Positions 25,847 through 35,222 of a stretch of DNA of 64,000 nt are shown here, one piece after another. The stretch's first letter is position 1, and each line of letters starts with the position of its first letter. The notes beneath the pieces are model-generated. The model ran no database searches. It was not told the origin of the DNA and worked only from the letters and a program-made list of their open reading frames with translations. Made by a program: the position numbers and the translations under genes. Source of the stretch: an uncultured Eubacterium sp. (lineage in GTDB: Bacteria; Bacillota; Clostridia; Lachnospirales; Lachnospiraceae); the NCBI GenBank assembly GCA_910589665.1, contig CAJUTR010000005.1:62001-126000 (forward strand). Direction: 5' to 3'.

Positions 25847-26857
25847 CTATTCCATAGGTTTTTCAATGACTATTTTCCCATCCACCATTTCCAATTTCAC
25901 CTTATTTCCTTCCATCCCCATTTCCTGAAGCAGCTCGGCTGGGATCTGGATGCGCCCGGCGCGATCCAAAACTACAAATTCCTCCTGCACCTCTTCCTCC
26001 TGCCAGTCTATGCTTATATCTTCCAGACGCTTCTTGTACTCGCTCCTCATCACGCGCTCGCTGCTCGTTTTTCCGTCACGGATTGATATCACGCGGTTTA
26101 CCTTTGATGCCAGATCCTTATCATGTGTCACGATCACGATCGTGATCCCGAGTTCCTCATTCAGTTTGCGAAACATATCGAGTATATCATCTGCCGTCCG
26201 GCGGTCAACCGCCCCCGTCGGCTCGTCGGCTAAAAGAAGCTTCGGGTTATTCGCCAGCGCAATGGCGATCGCCACACGCTGCTGCTCACCGCCCGAAAGC
26301 TGGCTCAGCTTATTGTCTTTCCGTTTCGACAAACCAACTAGTTCCAAAAGTTCAACCGCCCTTTTCTGTTTCGCATGTTCAGACATCGAATCTTTTCGAA
26401 ACAGCATCGGTGTCATGACGTTTTCCCATGCCGTCAGATACGGCAGAAGGTTCCTCGCATTATTCTGCCATACAAACCCCACTGTGCTCCGTTTATATTC
26501 TACGAGCTCATCCTCCGTCATCTGGAACAGGTTTTTACCATCTACATACAGTTTCCCCGCAGACGGCCGGTCAAGTCCTCCGATCATATTGAGGAATGTA
26601 GATTTTCCGCTCCCGCTGTTTCCGATGATCGCCATAAGTTCGCCTCGTTTCACGGTTAGATCAAGTCCCTGGAGCGCTAACACCTCGATATCTTTCGTTT
26701 TATATATTTTGACAAGTCCGTCACACTCGATCATGACGTCCTGTGGTACATCCAGTTCCTCGATCGAGCTGACACTCCCCGAAGCCTGTCTGCCCGCGTG
26801 CCGGAACTCCCCGATCTTCTGTACTAACTTATGATTCCCCAACACTTTATTCTTCAT
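25847..26857 (-). CDS. ABC exporter ATPase with C-terminal AbrB-like domain
   Basis: About 336 aa. Residues about 35-255 form a MacB/LolD-type ATPase: Walker A GNSGSGKST, signature LSGGEQQRVAIAIAL, Walker B LLLADEPTGAVD, VTHDKDLA. The last about 50 residues (EFVVLDRAGRIQIPAELLQE followed by MGMEGNKVKLEMVDGKIVI) have the swapped-hairpin pattern of SpoVT/AbrB DNA-binding or dimerisation domains, an unusual attachment. It overlaps the preceding ATPase gene by 11 bases. ATG at 26857 is chosen over a GTG at 26869. It probably pairs with the other ATPase on the single large permease. Confidence 0.88.
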   Translation of the reverse strand: MKNKVLGNHKLVQKIGEFRHAGRQASGSVSSIEELDVPQDVMIECDGLVKIYKTKDIEVLALQGLDLTVKRGELMAIIGNSGSGKSTFLNMIGGLDRPSAGKLYVDGKNLFQMTEDELVEYKRSTVGFVWQNNARNLLPYLTAWENVMTPMLFRKDSMSEHAKQKRAVELLELVGLSKRKDNKLSQLSGGEQQRVAIAIALANNPKLLLADEPTGAVDRRTADDILDMFRKLNEELGITIVIVTHDKDLASKVNRVISIRDGKTSSERVMRSEYKKRLEDISIDWQEEEVQEEFVVLDRAGRIQIPAELLQEMGMEGNKVKLEMVDGKIVIEKPME

Positions 26858-27530
26858 CGACAATCTCACCGTCCTCCAAGTGATATATGCAGTCCGCTAT
26901 ATCCAGCAATCCCATGTCATGGGTCGTCATCACGATCGTAACTCCCTCCTTGCTGATGAGTTCCTTAAAAATCTTCATCACCTGGAGTCCGGTCGCTGTA
27001 TCCAGTTCTGCCGTCGGTTCGTCCGCAAAAATGATCTTTGGTTTATGGGCAATGGCCCGTGCGATCGCCACACGCTGCTGCTCGCCACCAGAAAGCTCCT
27101 GCGGCATATGGTGCATACGCTGGCCCAGTCCCACGAGTTTCAGACATTCTTCCGCCCTCTTCTTCTTGCTCCCCTCATATTTAGCCAGCCGGAGCAGAAA
27201 TTCCACATTTTCATACGCGGTCATCATCGGTATGAGAGCCACTGACTGAAAGACGAACCCGACATTTGTCTTACGGAACTCCTCCCGTTTTACCTCGTTC
27301 ATTTTCTCGAGGTTTTGTCCCTCAAACACGACGCTCCCTGCCTTCGGATAATCGAGCGCGCTCAGTATGTTCATCAGGGTCGTCTTACCCGACCCGGAAC
27401 GCCCCCGCAGAATCGTCAGATTTCCCGCCGGAATATGGATATTGATGTCGTGGAGCGCCACAAATTCCCCACCGCCGCCATTCAGCGGAAAACTCTGTTT
27501 TACCCCTTCCGTAACTAAAATATCTTCCAT
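26847..27530 (-). CDS. ABC exporter ATPase (LolD/MacB type)
   Basis: About 227-aa ATPase: Walker A GRSGSGKTT, Q loop VGFVFQ, signature LSGGEQQRVAIARAI, Walker B IIFADEPTAELD, H loop TTHDMGL. Type VII exporter family, which couples to FtsX-type permeases and works by mechanotransmission rather than substrate translocation through the membrane. GGGGGAAGATC precedes the ATG at 27530, 11 bases after the permease stop. Confidence 0.93.
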   Translation of the reverse strand: MEDILVTEGVKQSFPLNGGGGEFVALHDINIHIPAGNLTILRGRSGSGKTTLMNILSALDYPKAGSVVFEGQNLEKMNEVKREEFRKTNVGFVFQSVALIPMMTAYENVEFLLRLAKYEGSKKKRAEECLKLVGLGQRMHHMPQELSGGEQQRVAIARAIAHKPKIIFADEPTAELDTATGLQVMKIFKELISKEGVTIVMTTHDMGLLDIADCIYHLEDGEIVDEE

Positions 27531-27540
27531 GATCTTCCCC

Positions 27541-30378
27541 CTAATCTTCACCAAGTTTAAGTGCCTGTGAAATATTGATCTTCGAAATCAGCTTGCCTAA
27601 AACAACCATACATACCACGATCACAATGCCGATAATGCTGAACAACCGAATCATATCCAGCGGCTTGTTCACCACTTCAAGCGGGATCGCCTGGTCCGTA
27701 GACGCGTAGAAGATCTGCACGAGAGGCACAAACATCTTAGAAGCCAAAAGCCCGATCACCGTTCCGATCACTATGGAAACCCCGGAACTAAAGATCTGCT
27801 CATTGACAAGCATCTGTATCACTTCTCGACGTGTCATACCCATTGCCCGGAACACGCCAAACAAAAGCTCTCGTTGGCGGATGGACAGGATCCAGTAGAT
27901 CAAAAATCCCGTACAACACAAGATCAGTATGACGATAAAACTCATCGTCAGGATTCCATTTGTCCCCTGAAACAACGCATCGTTCCGAACCTCTACAAGT
28001 TTTGCCGACACGTCTTCAAATGTCGTATAAGTAATATTATGCTCTTTCGCATAGTCATAAATAAATCGGGAAGAACCATCTGTTTTCAGCCAAACCTGAT
28101 ATGGCCGCAAATTAAAATTCTGCTGCACTTGGGCGAGATTTGCCACGATCAGATAATTGTCGGTCGTAACAAGCGTCTCCTCCTCGTTCAAGGAGTGCGT
28201 CTGCGCCACATACCCTGGGAAATAATCCATAAATCCAAATACGACGCCTTTTGCCTCTACCCCCTCTTCATTCTTATACGTAAATGAATCACCGACACGC
28301 ATGCCATACTGCGTATGATAATTACTGCTCAGAAGAACAGCGTCCGACCGTTTCGCCATCGCATTCAGATAACGATTAATATGTACCGGGAGCAGATCCG
28401 CCTGAAAATCGGAAACTGTTTTCCCGAAACTTTTCGTATCGATCGCCATCAGTGTTGTTTTAACATTACCGTTCCCATCGTTTTTTGTATACGATGTAAC
28501 GATCTCGCTATTCTTATAAACCTTCGCAGCCGCTGCCACACCTTCCATACTCTCATAAACTCCAAAATCCGGTTCTGTATACGTAAGTTCGAGATCTGGA
28601 TAATACGACAACAACAGCGAATTATCCTCCCACGGCTGCTGCAGCACGAGATCTGCTCCCGTAGTATACCGGATCCCCTTCTCCGAATTCGACAGGATCG
28701 TCCGCGCCACCGTCGCATTGAAGATACCTAACGACACCGTAAACATCAGAAAGACCATCATGAATCCCTGTTTCTTGCGTGTTCGTATGATCTGCAGGAA
28801 CGATGCGAAAAATGCTGGTTTCCAATGTTTTCGGCCGATATAATAGACCAGTTTTATCATGAGAGGCTGCAGCCGCAGTCCGACAAGGCTCGCACTGATA
28901 ATGAACAGGGACGAACAGATAAACAGGAACGGATCGATCGAATCGCCTTCCAGCATACTCTTCATCAGCTGCTCGCGTCTCGCCGTAAAGGAATACAAGC
29001 CATAGAGCGAAACGATAAGCATGATCACATCCAGATATACCCTGCTGAATATGTTTTTCGCATTTCGGTTTCTCTTTTGCTTGACATTTACAATCGAGAC
29101 ATTCGCATCCCGAATCACCGGCAGCACCATGAACGCAACCGATATGATAATCGCCCCCAGCGTGTACACAAAGACGCCGCCGCCCATTCTGACATGCAGA
29201 GCTTTTCTCTGGATAAATTCAAGGAAACCATTTGTCGAACCGAGCGCTTTTGTCATAAAATATCCAATTGGCACGCCAACGACACTGCTCGCTGACGACA
29301 GGATCAACGACTGAAGGAAATAGATCAGCAAGATCTGTCCCTTACTGCTCCCACGGCTCTTTAATAAAGCGATCTCATTCTGCTCCAGATCGAGCATCTG
29401 CCTCGATATCATGAAAATAAAGGCAAGAAGCAGCGAAAGCACCGGAATCTGAAGAATAAGGAGCGTCATTGTCACCTTCTTTGCTGCCGTCTGGTAATCC
29501 CGCAATACCGCTAGGAAATCGGGCTCGTCGATGGCCGAAAAGCGGCCGGTATTCGCAGTTTGCCGAAGATTTTCCGTACGGTCTACGATCCCGTCGACTT
29601 GTGACGGGCGCACGCTTTCATAATCAAAAACAAGGTTGATATCTGTTGAAACATTAAACTTCTGGCCATCCAGATTGATAAATGTATTTTGGAACAAGTC
29701 CGGATTCATAAATACTTCAACATAATACTCGTTCGGACTTTTCACCCAAAACGGATCTTCATAATCTTTGGCGTCAAATACTCCCACGATCTTTATCTTC
29801 ATATTTGAGCCATCGCTATTTTTCAATTTTGCAAATTCAATCTCATCATGGAGTACGACATCGAGCTTCGACATGGCACGCTGGCTCAGGATAACAGGGA
29901 TCGTCCCATCATCCAGCTTACTGCTGCCATAATCCTCACCCGTCAATATGTTCACATGTTCGGCAAGATCTGTCATCGCTGCGATGCGAAGCGACTTTGT
30001 CGCTGTCTTATTTCCCCTGCTTTGTAAGAAGGTACCCCTGACCTTGGCAATACCAGACGTATTTATGAGGAAATTCTGCTTTACCCCTAGTTGTTCCGCT
30101 GCCTGGGAAGCAATATCCAGCATACGTTTATACTCCTTCTCCTGCCCCTTTCCCTCGTTCATAGATGCCCGAAAGGTCAAAATCCCTGGAGAAGTGTTCG
30201 TTTCCTCTATATATTGGGAAAACTTTGATTTTAATGTCTTTTCCAATGCCGCGTCCTGATACATCGGGTTGCTGCTTGCGATCGCCGCAAGAAGGATATT
30301 TCCGATCAGCAGACACACGACCATCCATTTTTTATGTATCAGCTTCTGTTTGATAAAACGTATCATTTGCCTGAACAC
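27541..30378 (-). CDS. Large FtsX/MacB-type ABC exporter permease
   Basis: 945-aa membrane protein. First transmembrane helix at about residues 18-36, a large extracytoplasmic domain (about 37-300), three helices of a first FtsX domain, a second long extracytoplasmic segment and a final three-helix FtsX domain (LICCTGFLIYWILSIRQREL onwards). It is thus a double-module permease that can work with two different ATPases, both encoded just downstream. The start is either GTG at 30378 or ATG at 30366; GGGAGG is close by. Three adaptor lipoprotein genes precede it. Confidence 0.9.
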   Translation of the reverse strand: MFRQMIRFIKQKLIHKKWMVVCLLIGNILLAAIASSNPMYQDAALEKTLKSKFSQYIEETNTSPGILTFRASMNEGKGQEKEYKRMLDIASQAAEQLGVKQNFLINTSGIAKVRGTFLQSRGNKTATKSLRIAAMTDLAEHVNILTGEDYGSSKLDDGTIPVILSQRAMSKLDVVLHDEIEFAKLKNSDGSNMKIKIVGVFDAKDYEDPFWVKSPNEYYVEVFMNPDLFQNTFINLDGQKFNVSTDINLVFDYESVRPSQVDGIVDRTENLRQTANTGRFSAIDEPDFLAVLRDYQTAAKKVTMTLLILQIPVLSLLLAFIFMISRQMLDLEQNEIALLKSRGSSKGQILLIYFLQSLILSSASSVVGVPIGYFMTKALGSTNGFLEFIQRKALHVRMGGGVFVYTLGAIIISVAFMVLPVIRDANVSIVNVKQKRNRNAKNIFSRVYLDVIMLIVSLYGLYSFTARREQLMKSMLEGDSIDPFLFICSSLFIISASLVGLRLQPLMIKLVYYIGRKHWKPAFFASFLQIIRTRKKQGFMMVFLMFTVSLGIFNATVARTILSNSEKGIRYTTGADLVLQQPWEDNSLLLSYYPDLELTYTEPDFGVYESMEGVAAAAKVYKNSEIVTSYTKNDGNGNVKTTLMAIDTKSFGKTVSDFQADLLPVHINRYLNAMAKRSDAVLLSSNYHTQYGMRVGDSFTYKNEEGVEAKGVVFGFMDYFPGYVAQTHSLNEEETLVTTDNYLIVANLAQVQQNFNLRPYQVWLKTDGSSRFIYDYAKEHNITYTTFEDVSAKLVEVRNDALFQGTNGILTMSFIVILILCCTGFLIYWILSIRQRELLFGVFRAMGMTRREVIQMLVNEQIFSSGVSIVIGTVIGLLASKMFVPLVQIFYASTDQAIPLEVVNKPLDMIRLFSIIGIVIVVCMVVLGKLISKINISQALKLGED

Positions 30379-30388
30379 ACCTCCCTCT

Positions 30389-31576
30389 TTAGTCTAAGAT
30401 CGCAAGCGTCTGTCCTTCAAAGACGCCCTGCTCCACTAAAACTTCCTTATCATTCTTATAATTGCTCACGATAAATCGCTTATGCAGTTTCCCATTTTCC
30501 ACAACGTATACGAATAAACGATTTCTTATATCTACCGATTCCTGCTGGACTGCCTCCGCATCTACGACCAGAGCGTCTTTTACCAGAAAAGAAACGGCGT
30601 AAATATAAATATTGCTGTTCTCAAAATCGTATTTCTTTTTATCCTTTTCACTGACGTCGATATAAACAACGCTATCGCCCGCTTCATTCTGGGACTGCTG
30701 CTCCGTAATATCTCCGGACGAGATCACCTTTCCTTTGATTTCGTGATCATATTCTTTCGCGCTTTTTCCGAGCCGCACTGATACCTCCATATTATAGCGA
30801 AGATCTGCTGTTTCTGAACCTCCTACCGTGAGGATCCATTTGCCGTCATTGCCGTGCATTTGAATGATTTCGGTAGACGCGTCAACATTTTCCCCCACAT
30901 AACCTTTCCCTTCGGTTTCTGTGATGACCCCGTCCCTCTTTGCCCTCAACGGCGTTTTTTTCTGCTTTCTCAAAAGTTCCGCGTAATCCTTCTCCTGGTC
31001 GGTTATTTCTTTTTCGCCTTTTTTATATGCCGAGATCTGCTTCTGCATTTTTTTGACCTCTAGCTGCTTGATCTTCTTTTCCGCCTTTGATGTCAATGTG
31101 CTGAGCGCTTTTTGCGCCTGCGATAACTGCTGGTTCAGGTCACTCAGACCGACTTCATAATCCGCGCGGGCCTGATCGATCAACAGTTTTTGTTTTTCCA
31201 GCTTCGTCTTTGATGTTTCTACATGATAGACCGCAAGTACATCGCCCTTCTTTACTTTCTGGTATTTTTTTACCTTGACCGAATCCAGCACGGCGTCCTC
31301 ATCATCAATGATCAGCGTTTCCGTATCCAAATATTCAAGTTCCGCCGTACAGTTTATTTCCTCTTTGTAAGCCGTCTTCCGAACGACTGTCGTGTCAAAC
31401 TTCACATCATCCGAACCGATCGCACTGCCCGACACTGCTGACGAAGATACCGCAGTGTCCCCCTCTTCATTTCCCTCATATAACAGCAACTCAGACTGTC
31501 CTGCCATCCCCCTGCCGCAGGCACTCAGAAGCAAAGCCGGTATGAGGAGCAAAGGCACGCCCACCAGTTGCCGCAT
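30389..31576 (-). CDS. Membrane-fusion adaptor lipoprotein 3
   Basis: About 395-aa HlyD/MacA-type adaptor: signal peptide with lipobox LSAC, a beta-barrel/lipoyl half (KVKKYQKVKKGDVLAVYHVE), a central Lys/Glu-rich coiled coil (about residues 125-200), then the returning lipoyl half (LRAKRDGVITETEGKGYVGE) and C-terminal barrel. In a Gram-positive it would sit on the outer face of the membrane with the FtsX permease. The frame is open from 31600; ATG at 31576 behind GGAAGG is the likelier start. It lies 10 bases before the permease gene. Confidence 0.88.
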   Translation of the reverse strand: MRQLVGVPLLLIPALLLSACGRGMAGQSELLLYEGNEEGDTAVSSSAVSGSAIGSDDVKFDTTVVRKTAYKEEINCTAELEYLDTETLIIDDEDAVLDSVKVKKYQKVKKGDVLAVYHVETSKTKLEKQKLLIDQARADYEVGLSDLNQQLSQAQKALSTLTSKAEKKIKQLEVKKMQKQISAYKKGEKEITDQEKDYAELLRKQKKTPLRAKRDGVITETEGKGYVGENVDASTEIIQMHGNDGKWILTVGGSETADLRYNMEVSVRLGKSAKEYDHEIKGKVISSGDITEQQSQNEAGDSVVYIDVSEKDKKKYDFENSNIYIYAVSFLVKDALVVDAEAVQQESVDIRNRLFVYVVENGKLHKRFIVSNYKNDKEVLVEQGVFEGQTLAILD

Positions 31577-31577
31577 C

Positions 31578-32708
31578 TTAACCTTCCACATAAACCACAT
31601 CTCCCTCCTTTACTCCATTTGTGATCTGCACATAAGCATCGGTTGTCGTTCCCGTCTTTACTGCTGTTTTCGTTTTCGCATCTCCTTCCACCAAATACAC
31701 ATATTTTTCCTCGCCACTTCCAAATACCGCATTATAAGGCACAACGAGCGCGCCTTCTACTGCATCTGTATAAAGATTGATCGTCGCCGATCCGCCGACC
31801 GAAACAGAGACATTTTTATCTACGAAATCAAACCATGTATGGCTCGGGTATTCGCTCCGCTCTATGGCTTCCCGGTCAAGCTCCTGCTCCTCGACTTCGA
31901 CCGCGTATTCTTTTCCCTCAACAAGCGCCACATAACGGCTCGCTTTCGCCAGTTTAGTCCCCGAAATATAACCCGACCGGATCCTCGGTGCCTTCATATT
32001 TGCCACCTGAACCGCCGTGTTCCCGCCCTGGACCATATAGCCGCTTCCTCCCGATGTCCCCACAACCTCTCCATCAATGGGAGAATATAGTTTGCTGTTC
32101 TTCGCAGACGCTTTTTCCTCCGTCAACTCCACTTCCTTTTGCCGCATCTCCATCTGCTGCAGTTCCTTCTGCTGTCTCAGCCGCTCTTCACCTATTTTTA
32201 TATTTTCTTCCACCTCTGTGATCTGCTGCTTTAACCCTTTTTTCATACGGGAATTTTTCGCCCCTCTAAGCTGCTTTTTTAACGACTTCTTATTTTCCCG
32301 GAGCATATCCAGATCATACTGGCTCTGTTTATTGATATCATCATTCGCCGCCTTCAGGTTATTCATTTCCTCCTGTAATGCCTTCGCCTTTCCTGATGTT
32401 CCGGATAGAGTGGCCAAAAGCTGGCCTTTCTTTACATGATCCCCGATGGATACTTTCAGTTCATCTATACTTCCCGAAGATAAAAATGCAATCTCCTCGA
32501 TCCGAGGCACGATCTGTGCCGGATAGGATACGATCCCTTTCAGATCCATCCGGATCACCTCCGCTGTGTCCATATCGACGCCGACAGCCTCAATTAGTTC
32601 CGGAATTTCCTGTACTACCTGCTTCCCACAGCCGGTAAGTGAAAAAGCACCGATGACCGGCAATGCTGCCAATATCGAACATACCCCAAAAAACTTCTTT
32701 CGCATCAC
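31578..32708 (-). CDS. Membrane-fusion adaptor lipoprotein 2
   Basis: 376-aa RND/HlyD-type adaptor lipoprotein (lipobox LTGC near residue 27). A first lipoyl half (GSIDELKVSIGDHVKKGQLL) is followed by a long coiled coil (about 105-205) and the second half (KLYSPIDGEVVGTSGGSGYM), then barrel domains ending AVKTGTTTDAYVQITNGVKE. It is one of three consecutive paralogues, each clearly different, so they may form a mixed oligomer. Confidence 0.9.
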   Translation of the reverse strand: MMRKKFFGVCSILAALPVIGAFSLTGCGKQVVQEIPELIEAVGVDMDTAEVIRMDLKGIVSYPAQIVPRIEEIAFLSSGSIDELKVSIGDHVKKGQLLATLSGTSGKAKALQEEMNNLKAANDDINKQSQYDLDMLRENKKSLKKQLRGAKNSRMKKGLKQQITEVEENIKIGEERLRQQKELQQMEMRQKEVELTEEKASAKNSKLYSPIDGEVVGTSGGSGYMVQGGNTAVQVANMKAPRIRSGYISGTKLAKASRYVALVEGKEYAVEVEEQELDREAIERSEYPSHTWFDFVDKNVSVSVGGSATINLYTDAVEGALVVPYNAVFGSGEEKYVYLVEGDAKTKTAVKTGTTTDAYVQITNGVKEGDVVYVEG

Positions 32709-32743
32709 TCATTCCTCCATATTTTACATACCGTACTCCCGTC

Positions 32744-33775
32744 CTAATTCGCGATCACCTGCTCATTTTCCTCCACCCCTCCGGTAATTTCGGTAAAGTT
32801 ATTGATCACCTCACCCACGGTTACTTCTTTCGTCGCTTTCAGACCGTTTTCATCCTCATAATAGACGACATGTTTGTCACCCATCGCATATACGATCGCG
32901 GACGGGAGATAGAGGACGTTTTTCTTTTCCTTTAACGCCACCTTATATGTGCAGACGATCCCGTCCTCCAGATTCAACTTCACTGTCGGATAAAAATAAA
33001 CGACATCCGAGGAATCCTTTTCTTTGCGGATCGTCGCTTTATACTCCTGTGCGTTGACTTCTATCGTCACGACCTCACCATCTTTACACTTCGACGCATA
33101 TTCACTGTTTGCCTCAAATCGGTTCTTCGATTTCCCCTCGATCTTTACGACCGCCTCCTCACTTTTTCCAAACGTGCCTTCCGCCTGTTCGTCTACAAAA
33201 GTCACCACGCCGTCTACAGTCGCCGTCACCTCTTCTTCCTCGATCTCCTCTTTGGCAATCTTTTCATCGATTTTCAGAAGCTTCAGGCTGGACTCGTACG
33301 ATTTGATCTGCTGCTCATACTGGTTTCTGACGCTGTTGATCTCTTTCTGTCCTCCGCCCAGCTTTTTCTGTTTGGCCGACTCCATCTCCATCAGTTTTCT
33401 CGCATGCCGGATCTGAAGGTTCAGCTTTTCAATCTCGTTCTGCGCCTTCCGCAGCGCGTTCTCGCTTCCCGGAATGTAATACTGCATAATGCGGTCACCT
33501 GCCCGCACCTTCATACCCTGTTTCACATATATTTTTTTGATCACGCTGACACCGTCCGGCTCAATCTCCTCCCGCACAGTTCCTTTGTACTTACCACTTA
33601 TATCCTCAGATCGAACAAGGTCTCCGCGAATGACCGTCGCCTTATTAAACTTTGCTCCCTCATATTCTTTTACGACCGGGGCCGCATCAAATTCTTCCTC
33701 CGTCGGAAGGACTCCGCAGGAAGTAAGGCTGACGCAAGCGATAAGCCCCATACATGCAAATACCTTTCTCTTCAA
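32744..33775 (-). CDS. Membrane-fusion adaptor lipoprotein 1
   Basis: 343-aa adaptor lipoprotein (lipobox LTSC near residue 20). Features: lipoyl half KKIYVKQGMKVRAGDRIMQY, coiled coil about 105-185, second half EEEVTATVDGVVTFVDEQAE, C-terminal ITGGVEENEQVIAN. First gene of the exporter operon, behind AGGAGGAAG and an extended -10 promoter. Confidence 0.9.
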   Translation of the reverse strand: MKRKVFACMGLIACVSLTSCGVLPTEEEFDAAPVVKEYEGAKFNKATVIRGDLVRSEDISGKYKGTVREEIEPDGVSVIKKIYVKQGMKVRAGDRIMQYYIPGSENALRKAQNEIEKLNLQIRHARKLMEMESAKQKKLGGGQKEINSVRNQYEQQIKSYESSLKLLKIDEKIAKEEIEEEEVTATVDGVVTFVDEQAEGTFGKSEEAVVKIEGKSKNRFEANSEYASKCKDGEVVTIEVNAQEYKATIRKEKDSSDVVYFYPTVKLNLEDGIVCTYKVALKEKKNVLYLPSAIVYAMGDKHVVYYEDENGLKATKEVTVGEVINNFTEITGGVEENEQVIAN

Positions 33776-33819
33776 CTTTATCTTCCTCCTGATTCCGCAT
33801 CAATCATCTTAACTCTTTT

Positions 33820-33848
33820 ATTATAGCACATGGTAAAAACAGATGCCA
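33820..33848 (-). promoter_or_regulatory. Extended -10 promoter of the exporter operon
   Basis: Minus-strand TGTGC-TATAAT (TATAAT at 33820-33825) with a poor -35 match TGGCAT at 33843-33848. It lies 45 bases upstream of the first adaptor gene. Confidence 0.5.
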
Positions 33849-33887
33849 TTACTTTTTTTAATAATTAACATGATCTGGAAAGATAAC

Positions 33888-35222
33888 TCATTGGACTGGC
33901 AGCGAGTCTTTTCTTGCATAGCGGCAGATCTTAAATACCTTGGATGCCTCCGCCGCGTCGGCCTCGTCATTGCACAGAAAGAGTAAATAGTCCTCCTGTT
34001 CCCCTTTGCCGATACAATCCATGACAAAATACCCCTCTGATGGTAAATAATATAAATTATCTTTTTCAGGATTCACGACGCAGGTAAAAGAACTGCTGGC
34101 TGGCTCCGCTTCAAAGATACCCTCTGTCGATGCCATCATGATCGTATCTTCCTTTGCGGAAATCTTCGGCTCATACACTCCCCCATCTTCCATATCCACG
34201 ATCGCTTCTGTCGGAATGGCATTGATAAGTTTTCCGTCTTCTCCCACCACGTTGACCTGCATTCTCCCACTCTCCTGATCAGCCGATGTAAAGGCAAAAA
34301 AACCATCTCCGGCTGACACGTCTGCCAAACGGTTCTCCACACCTGCTGCCGGATCAATGTCTGCCAGCTTTTCTCCTGTCACACCACTGTAGATCCCGTT
34401 TACACGGCCCTGATACGACAGAAGCAGCAGATTTCCATCGGCAAACACACTGAACTCACAGCCGACAAAACCGGGCATTTTTTTGAGATCTTCTTCCTCT
34501 CCTTCCAAACGCTCCTGAGGGATCGGAATTTCCGTAATTGTATTCTCATCTTCATTGATCCGGAAAAGATGAATGCCGACCGTATAATAGTCATCCATGT
34601 ATTTTTCCCGGTCCGACCAGAATTTCGTATGCGGCATTGATTCTTCCACGCACTTCACATATAAATACCCATCCTCTCCATACTGGAAGTCCTCGATCAT
34701 ATAATTTTTTTCTGCGGTTTCCTTGTTCCACTGCTCCAGCCATGCCTCTTCCTTTACAAACCACACCGAATCGTTATACAACACTTTTGCATACTTGTAT
34801 TCAATCTCATCGGATTTATTATATAATTCCACCAGCATCATCGGCGTTCCGTCTGGAGTGAGCGCTGTGATCCCGCCGGATTCTGTCGAGTAACCTTCCA
34901 CCTGGACATTTTCAGAAACATCATACGGTACTGCCTGTTCCACATACACTGCCTTATCCTGTTCCACTGGCAGCTGGGGCACCGCTGTACTCTCCGGTTC
35001 AGATGCCACGCCGCAGCTGCATAGAACAACTGCACCAACGATAAACGCAACTACCATACCTGTCAATTTTTTCCCTCGCATAATATTCACGATCCTTTCT
35101 TTTACAATTCCACTGCTAAACGCTGGATTCTGATTCAGCAGCACTCGTTCTCCACTTGCCAACGAGAGGAGCAAATAGGAATACTGCTTCTTCTCTTCCT
35201 CCGAAAAGTTTTTCACCGCCAT
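33888..35222 (-). CDS. BlaR1-like remnant fused to a lipoprotein-like sensor domain
   Basis: The first about 48 codons (FSEEEKKQYSYLLLSLASGE, NPAFSSGIVKERIVNIM) match the end of M56/BlaR1 metalloprotease cores. Next comes a membrane segment (LTGMVVAFIVGAVVLCSC) and a roughly 370-residue extracytoplasmic domain of unknown type. The M56 protease core itself is missing. No ribosome binding site precedes the ATG at 35222; translation may instead begin at the ATG at 35078 (MRGKKLTGMVV), which would produce a stand-alone lipoprotein ending its signal with L-C-S-C. The gene lies between blaI and the exporter operon. I read it as the surviving 3' part of a blaR1-type sensor, possibly still expressed. 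Confidence 0.65.
   Translation of the reverse strand: MAVKNFSEEEKKQYSYLLLSLASGERVLLNQNPAFSSGIVKERIVNIMRGKKLTGMVVAFIVGAVVLCSCGVASEPESTAVPQLPVEQDKAVYVEQAVPYDVSENVQVEGYSTESGGITALTPDGTPMMLVELYNKSDEIEYKYAKVLYNDSVWFVKEEAWLEQWNKETAEKNYMIEDFQYGEDGYLYVKCVEESMPHTKFWSDREKYMDDYYTVGIHLFRINEDENTITEIPIPQERLEGEEEDLKKMPGFVGCEFSVFADGNLLLLSYQGRVNGIYSGVTGEKLADIDPAAGVENRLADVSAGDGFFAFTSADQESGRMQVNVVGEDGKLINAIPTEAIVDMEDGGVYEPKISAKEDTIMMASTEGIFEAEPASSSFTCVVNPEKDNLYYLPSEGYFVMDCIGKGEQEDYLLFLCNDEADAAEASKVFKICRYARKDSLPVQ

Noticed and set aside
25950..26834. 294-codon plus-strand frame, Ser/Thr-rich
   Set aside because: Antisense shadow of the AbrB-tailed ATPase; the Ser-rich composition mirrors its codons.
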